DNA of 64,000 nt from WTJD01 sp964225175 (GTDB taxonomy: Bacteria; Pseudomonadota; Gammaproteobacteria; Xanthomonadales; SZUA-36). Positions 42,389-51,944 of the stretch are shown here, piece after piece; position 1 is the first letter of the stretch, and every line of letters begins with the position of its first letter. Under the pieces are notes generated by a model, which was not told the origin of the DNA, searched no databases, and saw only the letters and a program-made list of their open reading frames with translations. Position numbers and translations under genes: made by a program. The DNA is taken from the NCBI GenBank assembly GCA_964225175.1, contig CAXQNK010000042.1:1-64000 (forward strand). The letters run 5' to 3'.

Positions 42389-43672
42389 ATGGACCACGAC
42401 ATCACACAGGGCCGGAGCATCGGACGTGCCGTTCTAACGGGTGAGATCACTGCCACCGAGGCTGTCAAGTATTGCCTCGACCGAATCGAGCGTTTTGACT
42501 CACAGGTCGCTGCCTTTGAATGTCTCCGCCCTGAGCCGGCCCTGGCGGAGGCCGCGGCCTGTGACCGGGGGACGCGAAGCGGTGTCTTGAAAGGCTTGCC
42601 GTTCGCCGTCAAAGACATCTTCGACACCTGCGACCTGCCTACCGAATTCAACTCCCCCTACTACCGCGGCCACAGACCCGCGCGCGACGCAGCCGCGGTG
42701 TCGCTGCTGCGCCAAGCCGGCGCGATCCTGATCGGAAAAGTCAGTACCGTTGAGTTTGCGGGCGTTGGTGCCATTCCGGAAACCCGGAATCCGCATGATT
42801 TGTCACGGTCTCCGGGCGGGTCCTCTGCAGGCTCCGGGGCAGCGGTCGCCGCAGGTATGGTGCCACTTGCAATGTCGAGCCAAACGGGCGGGTCCACGAT
42901 TCGACCCGCGGCATTTTGTGGAGTCGCGGGCTTTAAACCTACCTGGGGCCGGGTGCCCACGGAAGGCATGAAACCTTTCTCTCCCTCGCTCGACACCGTG
43001 GGTTGGATCGCCGAGGACTGCCTGGTTCTGGAGCACGCCGCCAGGGCCTTCGGGGTTTCAGCTGGAAAAAAGGCCAACACACGGCCTTTAAAGTTGGGTC
43101 TGTACCTGACGCCCTTTTCGGATTCCATGGACCCGGCAACCCGATCCATGCTCGACGAGAGCGTGGTGCGGCTCTCCGGGGCCGGACACGAAGTGTCCCT
43201 GGTTGCAGGGCCCGACGAGGCTGCGGCCCTGAACGATTGGCAGGATGTGGTGATGCTGGGTGAAGGACAATTTGCCTTGCGTGCCGAGTACCAGCGCAAT
43301 CCGGATATTGCGCATCCGGGGGTGAGCAGCCTGGTTTTGAACGAGAAGAATATCAGGGCCGAACAGATCAACAGGGCGAAAGATCAGATTCATGCGATGC
43401 GACCCCGTTTCGATGAGGAACTAGCAGACTTTGATGCGTGGCTCGCACCTGCCGTACCTGGCATCGCCCCACCATTTTCCGAAGGTAACGGATTGGCCAC
43501 CTTCAATCGATTGTTCACGGCCCTGCACGTGCCCTGCCTGACGTTGCCCGGACCATCAGCGCCCGGCGGCCTGCCATTGGGCATTCAACTCATTGGTGCC
43601 AGGGACAGCGACTTTCGCCTGCTAGCCGCAGCACAGCTGATCGAGAGTGCTCTCAATCAGGCTGGAAGCTGA
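42389..43672 (+). CDS. Amidase signature family hydrolase
   Basis: Cleaves amide bonds with the Ser-cis-Ser-Lys triad. The lysine is in LKGLPFAVKDIFDT (near residue 70), the glycine/serine-rich signature is SRSPGGSSAGSGAAVAAGMVPLAMSSQTGGSTIRPAAFCGVAG with the nucleophilic Ser in QTGGST and the cis-Ser in MSSQ. The start is the ATG giving MDHDITQGRSIG; an in-frame extension to 42137 lies in the divergent gene. It is separated from the hydantoinase operon only by the convergent MmgE/PrpD gene and may act on amides produced by ring opening; this is inferred. Confidence 0.93.
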   Translation: MDHDITQGRSIGRAVLTGEITATEAVKYCLDRIERFDSQVAAFECLRPEPALAEAAACDRGTRSGVLKGLPFAVKDIFDTCDLPTEFNSPYYRGHRPARDAAAVSLLRQAGAILIGKVSTVEFAGVGAIPETRNPHDLSRSPGGSSAGSGAAVAAGMVPLAMSSQTGGSTIRPAAFCGVAGFKPTWGRVPTEGMKPFSPSLDTVGWIAEDCLVLEHAARAFGVSAGKKANTRPLKLGLYLTPFSDSMDPATRSMLDESVVRLSGAGHEVSLVAGPDEAAALNDWQDVVMLGEGQFALRAEYQRNPDIAHPGVSSLVLNEKNIRAEQINRAKDQIHAMRPRFDEELADFDAWLAPAVPGIAPPFSEGNGLATFNRLFTALHVPCLTLPGPSAPGGLPLGIQLIGARDSDFRLLAAAQLIESALNQAGS

Positions 43673-45023
43673 GTGTCGGCAAATCATGGACTGAGCTCAG
43701 CGACTCAAGTCCTCTCGCAGCGTCAAATAATTCCCTGGCCGACGCTGCACCTATCCTGGGCACGCTGCAGTCCATGAATTTTTCCTGCAACTCATCCGTG
43801 CTCATCGGGTTTTCGCCGTGCCCGAGGAATCGGTACACCCACTCGCTCTTTAATTGACGCCCATCATTCATATCGACACTCAGCCAATCGTAGCGAGCAC
43901 CAACAGGGTAGGACGGATCGTCATCGGGTCCCGTCTCGGTATGAACCTTCTCAATAAGCGCCTGAACCTCGGGACTCTGAACAACAGGGTCCCGGAGTTC
44001 AGCAAGACCCACACGCCCGAAGAGCAAACCGGCGGCCACGCAGAATTCCAGGCTGAATCGCGCTTCTGAAGCGGTCCAGGGTCGGTGTAAACGCATGACG
44101 GCGGCATGCTTCTCGCTGACCCGGACGGTGACCCGTGCGATGGATTCCGGATCGGGGGAAAAATCTCTATGCACCTGAATTGCAGCATCGATCGCCCGCT
44201 GCGATGCGCCCACCGTGGGGTGCCGCTTGATGTTGAGAGAGCCGGCGGCGGACATCCACTGCCGTCCGAGATGCAATGCGGGAGAACTGCGGTCGACCCG
44301 CTGGCGCGGCGAAAGTGCGGCCATCAGCCCGCCATCACCATCAAGGGCATGAGGCCCGGCGTCCAGTCCCAGACAGGCGAGCTCCACGGCGACAACGCCA
44401 GCCTCTGCGGCCCGGCCGCCTTGCCAGCATTTCGCTGCGGAGCCAAAATTATCCATCACCCCACCACCACTGACTGCGGCCAAGCCCAACGCATTGCGGC
44501 AGGTATCGGCATCCACCCTGCGCAGTCGGCATAGTGCAGCCGCCACGCCCAGAGCACCGAATATTCCGGTTGGATGCCAACCCTTGGAATGCAGATGATC
44601 CGGTTCGCGTTTGAAGAGTGTGCCCCAAACTTCGAACCCTGCGAGGTAAGCCTGAATCATTTCTGCCCCCGAGGCGCCGACGCGTTCTGCATCAGCGATG
44701 ATCGCCGGCACGAGCAAGGCCGATACGTGGTTGCTGTAGGCGTAGTCGTCAAAGTCCAGTGCATGGGCTGAAGTGACCCCGACCAGCGTTGCGGCAGCGG
44801 GAGCGCTGCGTTGCGCGCTCAGTAAAAGGCGACTCATACCCCCACCCGGGAGTTCACGCACCTTGCTCAGCAGCAGCCGAGTAACCGTTGCCGACTCACC
44901 CGCCACCATGACGCCCAGGCAATCTGTAAAGCCATTGATCGCCGTTAGCCTGGCCGCCGATGGTGGCTCACCGGTGTGCTCAGCGCTAAGGAACTCAACA
45001 ATGGATTCAGTTAATTGGGCCAT
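43653..45023 (-). CDS. MmgE/PrpD family protein
   Basis: A 456-residue protein of the MmgE/PrpD fold, which includes 2-methylcitrate dehydratase, cis-aconitate decarboxylase and other poorly known dehydratases. Family wording: FTDCLGVMVAGESATVTRLL, SAHALDFDDYAYSNHVSALLVPAIIADAE, YLAGFEVWGTLFKREPDHLHSKGWHPTGIFGALG, and KRHPTVGASQRAIDAAI. No methylcitrate cycle genes are near, so propionate metabolism is unlikely; such proteins often sit beside hydantoinase/amidase clusters. It overlaps the amidase gene tail by 20 bases and is divergent from gntR, next to a putative operator. Confidence 0.9.
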   Translation of the reverse strand: MAQLTESIVEFLSAEHTGEPPSAARLTAINGFTDCLGVMVAGESATVTRLLLSKVRELPGGGMSRLLLSAQRSAPAAATLVGVTSAHALDFDDYAYSNHVSALLVPAIIADAERVGASGAEMIQAYLAGFEVWGTLFKREPDHLHSKGWHPTGIFGALGVAAALCRLRRVDADTCRNALGLAAVSGGGVMDNFGSAAKCWQGGRAAEAGVVAVELACLGLDAGPHALDGDGGLMAALSPRQRVDRSSPALHLGRQWMSAAGSLNIKRHPTVGASQRAIDAAIQVHRDFSPDPESIARVTVRVSEKHAAVMRLHRPWTASEARFSLEFCVAAGLLFGRVGLAELRDPVVQSPEVQALIEKVHTETGPDDDPSYPVGARYDWLSVDMNDGRQLKSEWVYRFLGHGENPMSTDELQEKFMDCSVPRIGAASARELFDAARGLESLSSVHDLPTLSFQPD

Positions 45024-45082
45024 AAATAGCGGTTTTCCATGTGCGGTTTGATTCGCTCAAGATCATTGCGTTTTTTAAATTT

Positions 45083-45092
45083 TGGTATACCA
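45083..45092. promoter_or_regulatory. GntR-type operator in the mmgE/gntR divergent region
   Basis: TGGTATACCA is a perfect 10-bp palindrome within TTTGGTATACCATTT, 75 bases before the gntR start and 60 bases before the MmgE/PrpD start. An identical 10-bp core recurs once more in the window, upstream of the hydantoinase operon. The symmetric GGTATACC core fits sites bound by FadR/VanR-type GntR regulators. Confidence 0.7.
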
Positions 45093-45166
45093 TTTAGACT
45101 TATGAGCCGTCAATCGAAACCGGAGATCTGTGCGTTTTCAGTACGGCCTGATCGGCAGATCATCTC

Positions 45167-45850
45167 ATGAGCCAGGTTGCGGAAAAAGCCTACCAGGAAA
45201 TCCGTGAGCACATTCAAAGCGGCGCGTTCCGCCCAGGACACCGCCTGGTGGAGCGAACGCTGTGCGCTGAACTGGGCATGAGCAGGACACCCGTTCGCGA
45301 GGCATTGCGAATGCTGACAGCGGAGGGACTGGTGCTCAGCAGGCCACGCCGAGGCATGGTGGTCGCCCGGCTCAGCACCGAGGAACTGGAGGAAATTTTT
45401 GAAGTCGGCGTTGTGCTGGAGTCCTATATCGCCTCCGTTGCGACGAGGAAAAATGGAGGCAAACCTCTGCCAGAACTCAGAAAAATCATGAACAACATGG
45501 AGCGGCTCCTGAACCAGCAGCCTCCTGATGTACAGCAATACATCGCGTTTGACCGCGAATTCCACCAAACCATCATGAAACTGGCCGCCAACCCAAGACT
45601 TGAGCACATGCTGCGAACCGCCATGGACACACGGGCACTTAACCTGGTCTTTGCACACTACTCCACCGCCGCACTGCAGCGCTCCCTGAACCAGCATGAG
45701 ACAATCGTCAGAGCCATCGAATGTGGCGATGCAGAATGGGCCGCTTCCGCCATGCGCACTCACATCCTTTCGGGCCGGGCAGGTGGACCATCCGATGCGA
45801 CCTCGCATTCAACGCCAGAGCGAATCGCCATAACCCCGGTGAAATCATGA
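45167..45850 (+). CDS. GntR family regulator, FCD (FadR-type) domain
   Basis: A 227-residue transcriptional regulator. The winged helix is in residues about 5-70: AYQEIREHIQSGAFRPGHRLVERTLCAELGMSRTPVREALRMLTAEGLV. The C-terminal FCD ligand-binding domain follows, with the metal-binding residues expected in FDREFHQTIMKL and the NQHETIVRAIECGDAEWAASAMRTHI helix. Ligand unknown. It lies between the MmgE/PrpD gene and the hydantoinase operon, each having a TGGTATACCA site next to it, so it most likely represses both and itself until the substrate is present. Confidence 0.94.
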   Translation: MSQVAEKAYQEIREHIQSGAFRPGHRLVERTLCAELGMSRTPVREALRMLTAEGLVLSRPRRGMVVARLSTEELEEIFEVGVVLESYIASVATRKNGGKPLPELRKIMNNMERLLNQQPPDVQQYIAFDREFHQTIMKLAANPRLEHMLRTAMDTRALNLVFAHYSTAALQRSLNQHETIVRAIECGDAEWAASAMRTHILSGRAGGPSDATSHSTPERIAITPVKS

Positions 45851-45870
45851 ACGCCGTATGTTCTTCAGGC

Positions 45871-45886
45871 TTTTGGTATACCAAAA
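45871..45886. promoter_or_regulatory. Operator before the hydantoinase operon
   Basis: TTTTGGTATACCAAAA is a perfect 16-bp palindrome located 20 bases after the gntR stop and 20 bases before the GTG start of the hydantoinase A gene. Its inner 10 bp repeat the operator in the gntR/mmgE region. A protein bound here would block transcription initiation or read-through into the operon. Confidence 0.78.
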
Positions 45887-45905
45887 AGCCGTTTTGGGTG
45901 TCGGT

Positions 45906-47987
45906 GTGAAACGACTGTCAATTGACATCGGCGGCACATTCACCGACCTGTTGTACTGGGACGAGACCTCGGGCACACAGTGCCTGCACAAACGACCCAC
46001 CACCCCTGAAGATCCTTCCGAGGGCGGGATCCGCGGCATCCTGGAATTGTGCCACAAAGCCGGCGTGGCTCCATCCGAGATCGGTGTCATTTTGCACGGC
46101 ACCACCATAGCCACGAATGCCCTGGTGGAGCACTCTGGAGCCTGCGTCGGCATGATTACGACTCACGGATTTCGGGACATCTTGCACATCGGCCGAAAAA
46201 ACCGGCCTCTGAATTTCTCACATGCGCAGGATGTGCCTCGCCAAACACGCCCCCTGGTCGCCCGGAGATATCGAATCGGCGTTCCTGAGCGCATCCGCGC
46301 ACCTGACGGTGCTATCGAGGTTCCACTGGATGAGAGCGCGGTGCGCGCAGCGGTTCTGCAATTGCGTGCGAGCGGAGAAGTCGAGGCCATCGCCGTAGGT
46401 TGCCTGTTCGCGTTCATGAATCCGGCACATGAACAACGAATACTCGAAATTGTCAGGGAAGAGTGGCCGGACGTCTTTGCCTGCGCGAGTCATGAGGTCA
46501 TGCCCCTGTACCGGGAATACGAGCGTTTCTCCACAACGGCGCTCAATGCCTATCTCGGACCGTTGACCTCCCGGTACATTAAGCGGTTCAGCGATGCACT
46601 CGCACGCATTGGCTACGCAGGGCAAATGTCGCTGATGACCTCCGCAGGCGGATTGGTCAGCGCCGATGACGGAGCGAGCGCGCCAGTTTCCCTATTGCTC
46701 TCCGGTCCGGTCGGGGCCTTGACGGCAGGCATCGAAACGGGCCGTAACCTCGGCCAACGTAACGTGATCACCCTCGATGTCGGCGGCACCTCGGCGGATA
46801 TCGGTATTGCACCCGACGGTGAGTTGCGCATGAAGCATCTGCTCGACACACAGGTCAACGGATACGATGTCATGATGCCGATGTGCGACATTGACACCAT
46901 TGGTGCAGGTGGAGGTTCCATCGCATGGATTGATGAAGGTGGCATGTTTCGCGTAGGGCCGCAAAGCGCCGGAGCATCGCCGGGGCCTGCCTGCTATGGG
47001 CAGGGTGGCAGCGAGGCGACCGTGACCGATGCAATCGTGGCATTGGGTTGGTACAGACCTGCTGCGCTTCGGGCGTCCGGGCTTGAGATTGACCGACAGG
47101 CAGCCCTGGATGTGCTGGATCAGCGTATCGCCCAACCATTGGGCCTGGGTGTTACCGAGGCCGCCGCGGGCATCGTGCGTGTGGCCGTGCACAATATGGT
47201 TGAGGCCATACGCCTGAACAGCGTGGCTCGCGGCCTTGACCCACGGGAGTTTTGTCTCGTCGCTTATGGCGGTGCAGGCGCAGCATTCGCTGCCGCCGTA
47301 GCACAAGAGCTCTCGATTCCTGAGGTGATTGTTCCGCCGAGCGCGGGCGTCGGGGCGGCACGTGGCCTGCTGGCCACGGATTTGCGATACCAGCGGCAAG
47401 CGACTTTCTGGCAGTGCTTGCGCAGCGCAGCGCTCGCGGACATCACTGCGACAGCCGAGCGTCTGCGAACCGAGTTGGAACAGCGCCTGATACGACACGC
47501 GAAAGACACCGATGCGATCCTGATTCATTACGAGGTCGACTGCCGCTACGAAGGACAGGGTTACGAACTGCGCGTTCGGGCACCCGATCGTCCCATCGAT
47601 GCGCAGTGGTGTGAGGAAGTGATCATGCGGTTCCACCAACTCCACCGACGGCTTTATCACCGGAATTTTCCAGATCGGAAGGTGATGGCAGTCAATCTCT
47701 CCGCCACGGGCATGATTCCCACGCCCTCTCCGGGTGAAGCACCACGGCGGGTATCGGAGTACGCCAACGAGGAGTCCCATTTTGCGCGTGCTTTTTTCCC
47801 CGAAGGCAACCAGACCATCGAGAAACAGACTCAATTTCTGCACCGCGATGCCCTGCCCGCCGGAACCGTCATCGAGGGACCAGCCGTCGTTGAACAAAAT
47901 GACACTACGACCGTGGCCCCCCCTGGCACCACGCTCAACGTCCTGGAGGACGGTCACTTGCGAATCACCATGGGCCACGAGGCATGA
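45906..47987 (+). CDS. Hydantoinase/5-oxoprolinase subunit A (HyuA family)
   Basis: ATP-dependent subunit of the hydantoinase/oxoprolinase superfamily that opens N-methylhydantoin or 5-oxoproline rings, and includes acetophenone and acetone carboxylase subunits. The actin-like ATPase signatures are RLSIDIGGTFTDLLYWD, then GTTIATNALVEHSGA, and in the core NVITLDVGGTSADIGI and IGAGGGSIAWID. Further family text: EFCLVAYGGAGAAFA. I start it at the GTG (45906) after GTGTCGG; an ATG at 45858 would put the operator inside the gene. Length 693 is normal. The HyuB gene overlaps its stop in ATGA. Confidence 0.95.
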   Translation: MKRLSIDIGGTFTDLLYWDETSGTQCLHKRPTTPEDPSEGGIRGILELCHKAGVAPSEIGVILHGTTIATNALVEHSGACVGMITTHGFRDILHIGRKNRPLNFSHAQDVPRQTRPLVARRYRIGVPERIRAPDGAIEVPLDESAVRAAVLQLRASGEVEAIAVGCLFAFMNPAHEQRILEIVREEWPDVFACASHEVMPLYREYERFSTTALNAYLGPLTSRYIKRFSDALARIGYAGQMSLMTSAGGLVSADDGASAPVSLLLSGPVGALTAGIETGRNLGQRNVITLDVGGTSADIGIAPDGELRMKHLLDTQVNGYDVMMPMCDIDTIGAGGGSIAWIDEGGMFRVGPQSAGASPGPACYGQGGSEATVTDAIVALGWYRPAALRASGLEIDRQAALDVLDQRIAQPLGLGVTEAAAGIVRVAVHNMVEAIRLNSVARGLDPREFCLVAYGGAGAAFAAAVAQELSIPEVIVPPSAGVGAARGLLATDLRYQRQATFWQCLRSAALADITATAERLRTELEQRLIRHAKDTDAILIHYEVDCRYEGQGYELRVRAPDRPIDAQWCEEVIMRFHQLHRRLYHRNFPDRKVMAVNLSATGMIPTPSPGEAPRRVSEYANEESHFARAFFPEGNQTIEKQTQFLHRDALPAGTVIEGPAVVEQNDTTTVAPPGTTLNVLEDGHLRITMGHEA

Positions 47988-49834
47988 ACCATAAGACCCC
48001 GGACATCGATTTTTCTGCCGCAGCCTCCACTGCGATCGGGGCTGATGCAGAGCGTCGCTGGAATCGCGTCCCTGTCGATCCGGTCACGCAACAGGTGATC
48101 GGCGGCGCGTTGCGCTCCATTGCGCGAGAAATGGCGGAACACCTGTTCAGGATGGCTTATTCCAGCATCATGCGCGAATCTCGAGATATCGGGGCAGGCC
48201 TGCTTGATTTTCACGGCCGCCAAATGTGCGAAAGCGACTCCACCCCGATGCATTGCGGGTCCCTGCCCGCCTACGTCCGCGGCGTCGATCGCATTCATGC
48301 GGGGAATTACGCCGAGGGGGATGTGATTCTCCATAATCACCCTTACCATGGCGCTTCGCACAGCCCCGACTATGGCGTGCTGGTTCCGATTTTCATCGAA
48401 GGACTGCACATCGGTTTCGCCGGTTGCACAGGGCACATGGTCGACATTGGCGCGGCGAACCCGGGGTTCTCCGTTGATGTCCCGGACTTCTATGCAGAGG
48501 GCCAGGTAATCGACGCCGTCAAGATCATCGAGGCTGGTCAGCGCCATCCGGGTGTTTGGTCGCTGATCATGTCCAATGTGCGCACGCCGGAAGCAAACAC
48601 GGGTGATCTCGAGGCAATGATTGCCTGCTGTGAACTCGGAGCGGACCGCTTCAGGCAACTCGAACAAAAATACGGACTCGACACGCTCATGAGCTGCGCC
48701 GAAGACTGGATGGATTACAGCGAGCGCATGCTGCGACAGCAAATCGAGGCGCTTCCCGACGGCCTTTACGAAGCGCCCGAGGCATGGCTGGAAGACGATG
48801 GAAAACATTGGGGCAAAGCCTTGCGCATCGCAACGCGCGTTGCCATCAAGGGCAGCGATGTATACATCGACCTGACGGGTTCATCAGAACAGGTGCCTAC
48901 CGGATTCAACTGCCCGTTCGAGGGCAGCGTGCTGCCAACGGCCAATTTCTCGATTCGAAGTCTGCTGCTCGATGAAGCGGGCATCGGGCGGAATGTGCCG
49001 CAAAACGATGGCGTGTTCAGGCCCGTGCATGTCATCGCACCACAGGGCAGCATCTTCAATCCCACACCGCCGCGCGGCTGTGAGGCACGTTTCACACAGA
49101 TCAACCGGATTCCGGACCAGGTCATGCAGGCCCTCGCTGACGTTCTTCCCGAGCAGGTGACCGCCGGGAACTCCGCCAATGTTTCGTGCTTCGCGTACTC
49201 GGGTGAGAGCCCAAGCCAGGGTGATGATTATTGGGTCAATGTGGAAGTCAACGAAGGCGCTTATGGCGCCTGCATGGGTCAGGACGGACTCGACGCCATC
49301 GACAATCTCATGGCGAACACGAGAAACAACCCCATCGAGGAAATGGAGCTCAGCGCACCGATGCTGTGTGAGCGCTATGAACTGCGGGACGAGGCCCCCG
49401 CAGCCGGAAAATGGCGGGGCGGCCTCGGCGCCATCAAGCGGTGGCGTTTTCTTGCCAATACCCGCGCCAGTTCGACGGGAGACAACCGCAGTGGAGATGC
49501 ACCCCGTGGCCTGCACGGCGGGCATCCGGGCTGTGGCGGTGCGATCATTCAGAACCCCGGCTCAGCAGCTGAGCAATCGCTGCCGGCGAAAATTTCCAAC
49601 CATGAATTCAAGGCCAATGATCGGCTGGAAATACGAATGGTCTGCGGCGCTGGTTATGGGAACCCCCTGGAACGCGACCCAGCGGCCGTTGTGTGCGATC
49701 TCCGGGACGGTCACCTGAGCGTGGCCGAGGCAGAGCGGGATTACGGCGTTGTCCTCGCTGAAGACGGCTTATCAGCCGACCTAACTGCCACCTTGAGATG
49801 TCGATCAGAGCGCTCTGGGGAGAAGCGCGAATGA
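47984..49834 (+). CDS. Hydantoinase/5-oxoprolinase subunit B (HyuB family)
   Basis: The metal-dependent partner of HyuA, 616 residues. Family landmarks are PVDPVTQQVIGGALRSIAREM, FRMAYSSIMRESRDIGAGLLD, and GDVILHNHPYHGASHSPDYG, plus RRGLHGGHPGC-type C-terminal wording in DAPRGLHGGHPGCGG and GGLGAIKRWRF. The start and stop overlap both neighbours in ATGA, so subunit ratios are coupled by translation. Whether the complex hydrolyses a hydantoin, oxoproline or carboxylates a ketone cannot be decided from sequence alone. Confidence 0.95.
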   Translation: MNHKTPDIDFSAAASTAIGADAERRWNRVPVDPVTQQVIGGALRSIAREMAEHLFRMAYSSIMRESRDIGAGLLDFHGRQMCESDSTPMHCGSLPAYVRGVDRIHAGNYAEGDVILHNHPYHGASHSPDYGVLVPIFIEGLHIGFAGCTGHMVDIGAANPGFSVDVPDFYAEGQVIDAVKIIEAGQRHPGVWSLIMSNVRTPEANTGDLEAMIACCELGADRFRQLEQKYGLDTLMSCAEDWMDYSERMLRQQIEALPDGLYEAPEAWLEDDGKHWGKALRIATRVAIKGSDVYIDLTGSSEQVPTGFNCPFEGSVLPTANFSIRSLLLDEAGIGRNVPQNDGVFRPVHVIAPQGSIFNPTPPRGCEARFTQINRIPDQVMQALADVLPEQVTAGNSANVSCFAYSGESPSQGDDYWVNVEVNEGAYGACMGQDGLDAIDNLMANTRNNPIEEMELSAPMLCERYELRDEAPAAGKWRGGLGAIKRWRFLANTRASSTGDNRSGDAPRGLHGGHPGCGGAIIQNPGSAAEQSLPAKISNHEFKANDRLEIRMVCGAGYGNPLERDPAAVVCDLRDGHLSVAEAERDYGVVLAEDGLSADLTATLRCRSERSGEKRE

Positions 49835-51186
49835 ACCCGAGCAAGCAAGCCGCCCACGCCGGATCCAGCGGCACATCTCCAGGCCAGGGCATGGCTTGGT
49901 ACACCGTGGGCGTCCTGACCCTGGCCTACCTGTTTTCTTACATTGACCGCCAGATCCTCAGCCTGATGGTGGGGCCGATCAAGCGCGACCTGATGCTTAC
50001 CGACACGCAGTTCAGCCTGCTTCACGGCCTCGCTTTCGCGATTTTCTATACCTTGTTGGGTATTCCGATAGCCCGACTGGCTGACAATCACAACCGCCGA
50101 AAACTGATCGCGATTGGCGTTGCGCTCTGGAGCCTGGCCACGGCTGCCGGCGGGCTGGCCAGAAATTTCGGCCAGTTGTTCATGGCCAGAATCGCCGTCG
50201 GTGTCGGGGAAGCCGCGCTCTCACCCGCAGCCTATTCCTTGCTGGCGGACCGCTTTCCGCGTGAGCAACTGGGTCGCGCGATCGGAGTCTACTCTAGCGG
50301 CGTATTCATCGGGATTGGCCTGTCTTTCATCATCGGCGGCGTTCTGGTGGCGGGCCTGGAAGCCTCTGGTGGGCTCGCAGTACCCGGACTGGGGACGCTG
50401 AGCTCCTGGCAGGCCACCTTCATGATTGTCGGTTTTCCCGGACTCCTGGTCGCCCTGCTGGTCATGACAATTTCTGAACCGGATCGCGTGCACATGGGCG
50501 GAGGGCGTGCAGATCAGCGGCTCAGTACAGGGCAAATCGTTCGCTGGATCAAAACCCATCGGCGACTGTACCTGGCGCACTTCACAGGTTTCGCCATGTT
50601 GACCCTGTTGTTCAACGCCATCATGGCCTGGGCCCCGGAAATGTTCATCCGCATCCACGGCATCGACCGGGGCATCATCGGCATTCAGCTGGGCCTGCTG
50701 GCAGCCATCTTTGGCGGGCTGGGAATCGTCAGCGGAGGCGTGTTCAGTGACTGGCTGTCTCGTCGCGGAAACGAAACAGCACCCATGACGGCCGCATTGG
50801 TGGGATGCATTCTGCTCACGCCCTGCGCCGTAGCGGCACCGCTGTTGGCAAACCCGCAGGCAGCCCTATGGATGTTTGCTCCACTGCTGTTTTTTGTCAG
50901 TTTCCCCTTTGGGCCCGCCGCCTCCAGCCTGCAGCTCGTTACACCGGCACGCATGCGCGCGCAAGTCTCGGCGCTGTACCTGTTCATCGTGAACCTCACC
51001 GGCATCGGGTTTGGCGGCACGGCCACGGCGCTTTTAACCGATTACGTATTTCGTGATCCGATGAAACTGCACCAGGCCATGGCTGCCATCGCCTTGCTGG
51101 GCGGTTGTCTTGCCATCCTCTTCATCGCTTGGTCACTTGGTGCATTCCGGACAGCCCAGCGATCGCTGCTGGAGCAGACGGAATGA
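49831..51186 (+). CDS. MFS transporter (first of two in the operon)
   Basis: A 12-helix transporter of about 451 residues. The first helix and A-motif are typical of the spinster/hexuronate-like MFS group: YLFSYIDRQILSLMVGPIKRDL, then GIPIARLADNHNRRKLIAIG, and GEAALSPAAYSLLADRFPRE in helix 4. The start ATG overlaps the HyuB stop in ATGA; an upstream ATG at 49798 would give 11 more residues. In this operon it is expected to bring the substrate across the inner membrane after TonB-receptor uptake. Confidence 0.93.
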   Translation: MNPSKQAAHAGSSGTSPGQGMAWYTVGVLTLAYLFSYIDRQILSLMVGPIKRDLMLTDTQFSLLHGLAFAIFYTLLGIPIARLADNHNRRKLIAIGVALWSLATAAGGLARNFGQLFMARIAVGVGEAALSPAAYSLLADRFPREQLGRAIGVYSSGVFIGIGLSFIIGGVLVAGLEASGGLAVPGLGTLSSWQATFMIVGFPGLLVALLVMTISEPDRVHMGGGRADQRLSTGQIVRWIKTHRRLYLAHFTGFAMLTLLFNAIMAWAPEMFIRIHGIDRGIIGIQLGLLAAIFGGLGIVSGGVFSDWLSRRGNETAPMTAALVGCILLTPCAVAAPLLANPQAALWMFAPLLFFVSFPFGPAASSLQLVTPARMRAQVSALYLFIVNLTGIGFGGTATALLTDYVFRDPMKLHQAMAAIALLGGCLAILFIAWSLGAFRTAQRSLLEQTE

Positions 51187-51944
51187 GACTCCCGCTCGAT
51201 CATGTCGGGATTTATGGATCGGATATCCATGCCCTTCGTCGTGCCTTCATACGCCTGGGTTTTAAAGTGAGCGAACCCGTCAAATTGCAGGCTGGCACGG
51301 GGGACCAGGAAGGGGAGCAGCTGAGTGCCCACATCATGTTCCCGAACAGCTACATCGAGCTGACCTCCCTGCGCCAGGGCCCGGAGGGACATCATCTGGC
51401 CGCCTTCGCCAACCAGGTCGATGCGGTGCGGATTCTCGTGCTGGCCTGCGAGGATGCGAACGCCGAGCGCCATCGCCTTGTGAGCGCAGGCCTCAGGGTC
51501 AGCCCGGTCTTCGATGCATCAAGGCCACTGGAACACAAGGCAGGCCTTGAGGCACATTTCCGTTGGTTCAGCCTCCAGTCGCCGGCTCTGCGAGGCACGC
51601 TGACTGCCTGGGTCGAACATCGCAGTCGAGCTGATGTGTTCCATCCCTCGCTGACGGCGCACCCCAATTCCGCAACCGGAATATTCGGCCTGAAGACACC
51701 ACACTCTGAATGGCCGGAACCGCTTATGGGGGCTCAGTCAGGAACCGATCTGGAACTTCGGCCTGACTCGGGATCGGATGTTTCGATCACTGGATTGACG
51801 ATCGGCGTGAAGCGAATGGCAGATTGCACCGCGGTGCTTGAACATAACGGCGTCGCCTGGCAAAAACCGCGCTCGACGGTGCGGATCGAGACGCCCCCAA
51901 TTCCCGGCATGTCACTGGAGTTCAGTGAATGGACGCCGTCATGA
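51183..51944 (+). CDS. Glyoxalase-like VOC family protein
   Basis: A 253-residue protein of the vicinal oxygen chelate fold with a Glyoxalase_3-like first domain. The N-terminus MRLPLDHVGIYGSDIHALRRAF is the characteristic beta strand with a metal His, followed by RLGFKVSEPVKL. A central HIMFPNSYIELTSLRQ provides the Glu. A second VOC-like half starts near residue 170 (ITGLTIGVKRMADC). ATGA overlap with the MFS gene and 16-base overlap with the next MFS gene show it is co-translated. It may isomerise or cleave a pathway intermediate. Confidence 0.9.
   Translation: MRLPLDHVGIYGSDIHALRRAFIRLGFKVSEPVKLQAGTGDQEGEQLSAHIMFPNSYIELTSLRQGPEGHHLAAFANQVDAVRILVLACEDANAERHRLVSAGLRVSPVFDASRPLEHKAGLEAHFRWFSLQSPALRGTLTAWVEHRSRADVFHPSLTAHPNSATGIFGLKTPHSEWPEPLMGAQSGTDLELRPDSGSDVSITGLTIGVKRMADCTAVLEHNGVAWQKPRSTVRIETPPIPGMSLEFSEWTPS

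Noticed and set aside
46692..47978. 428-residue open frame on the - strand inside hyuA
   Set aside because: It is antisense to unmistakable HyuA signatures and itself shows no domain or start signal.
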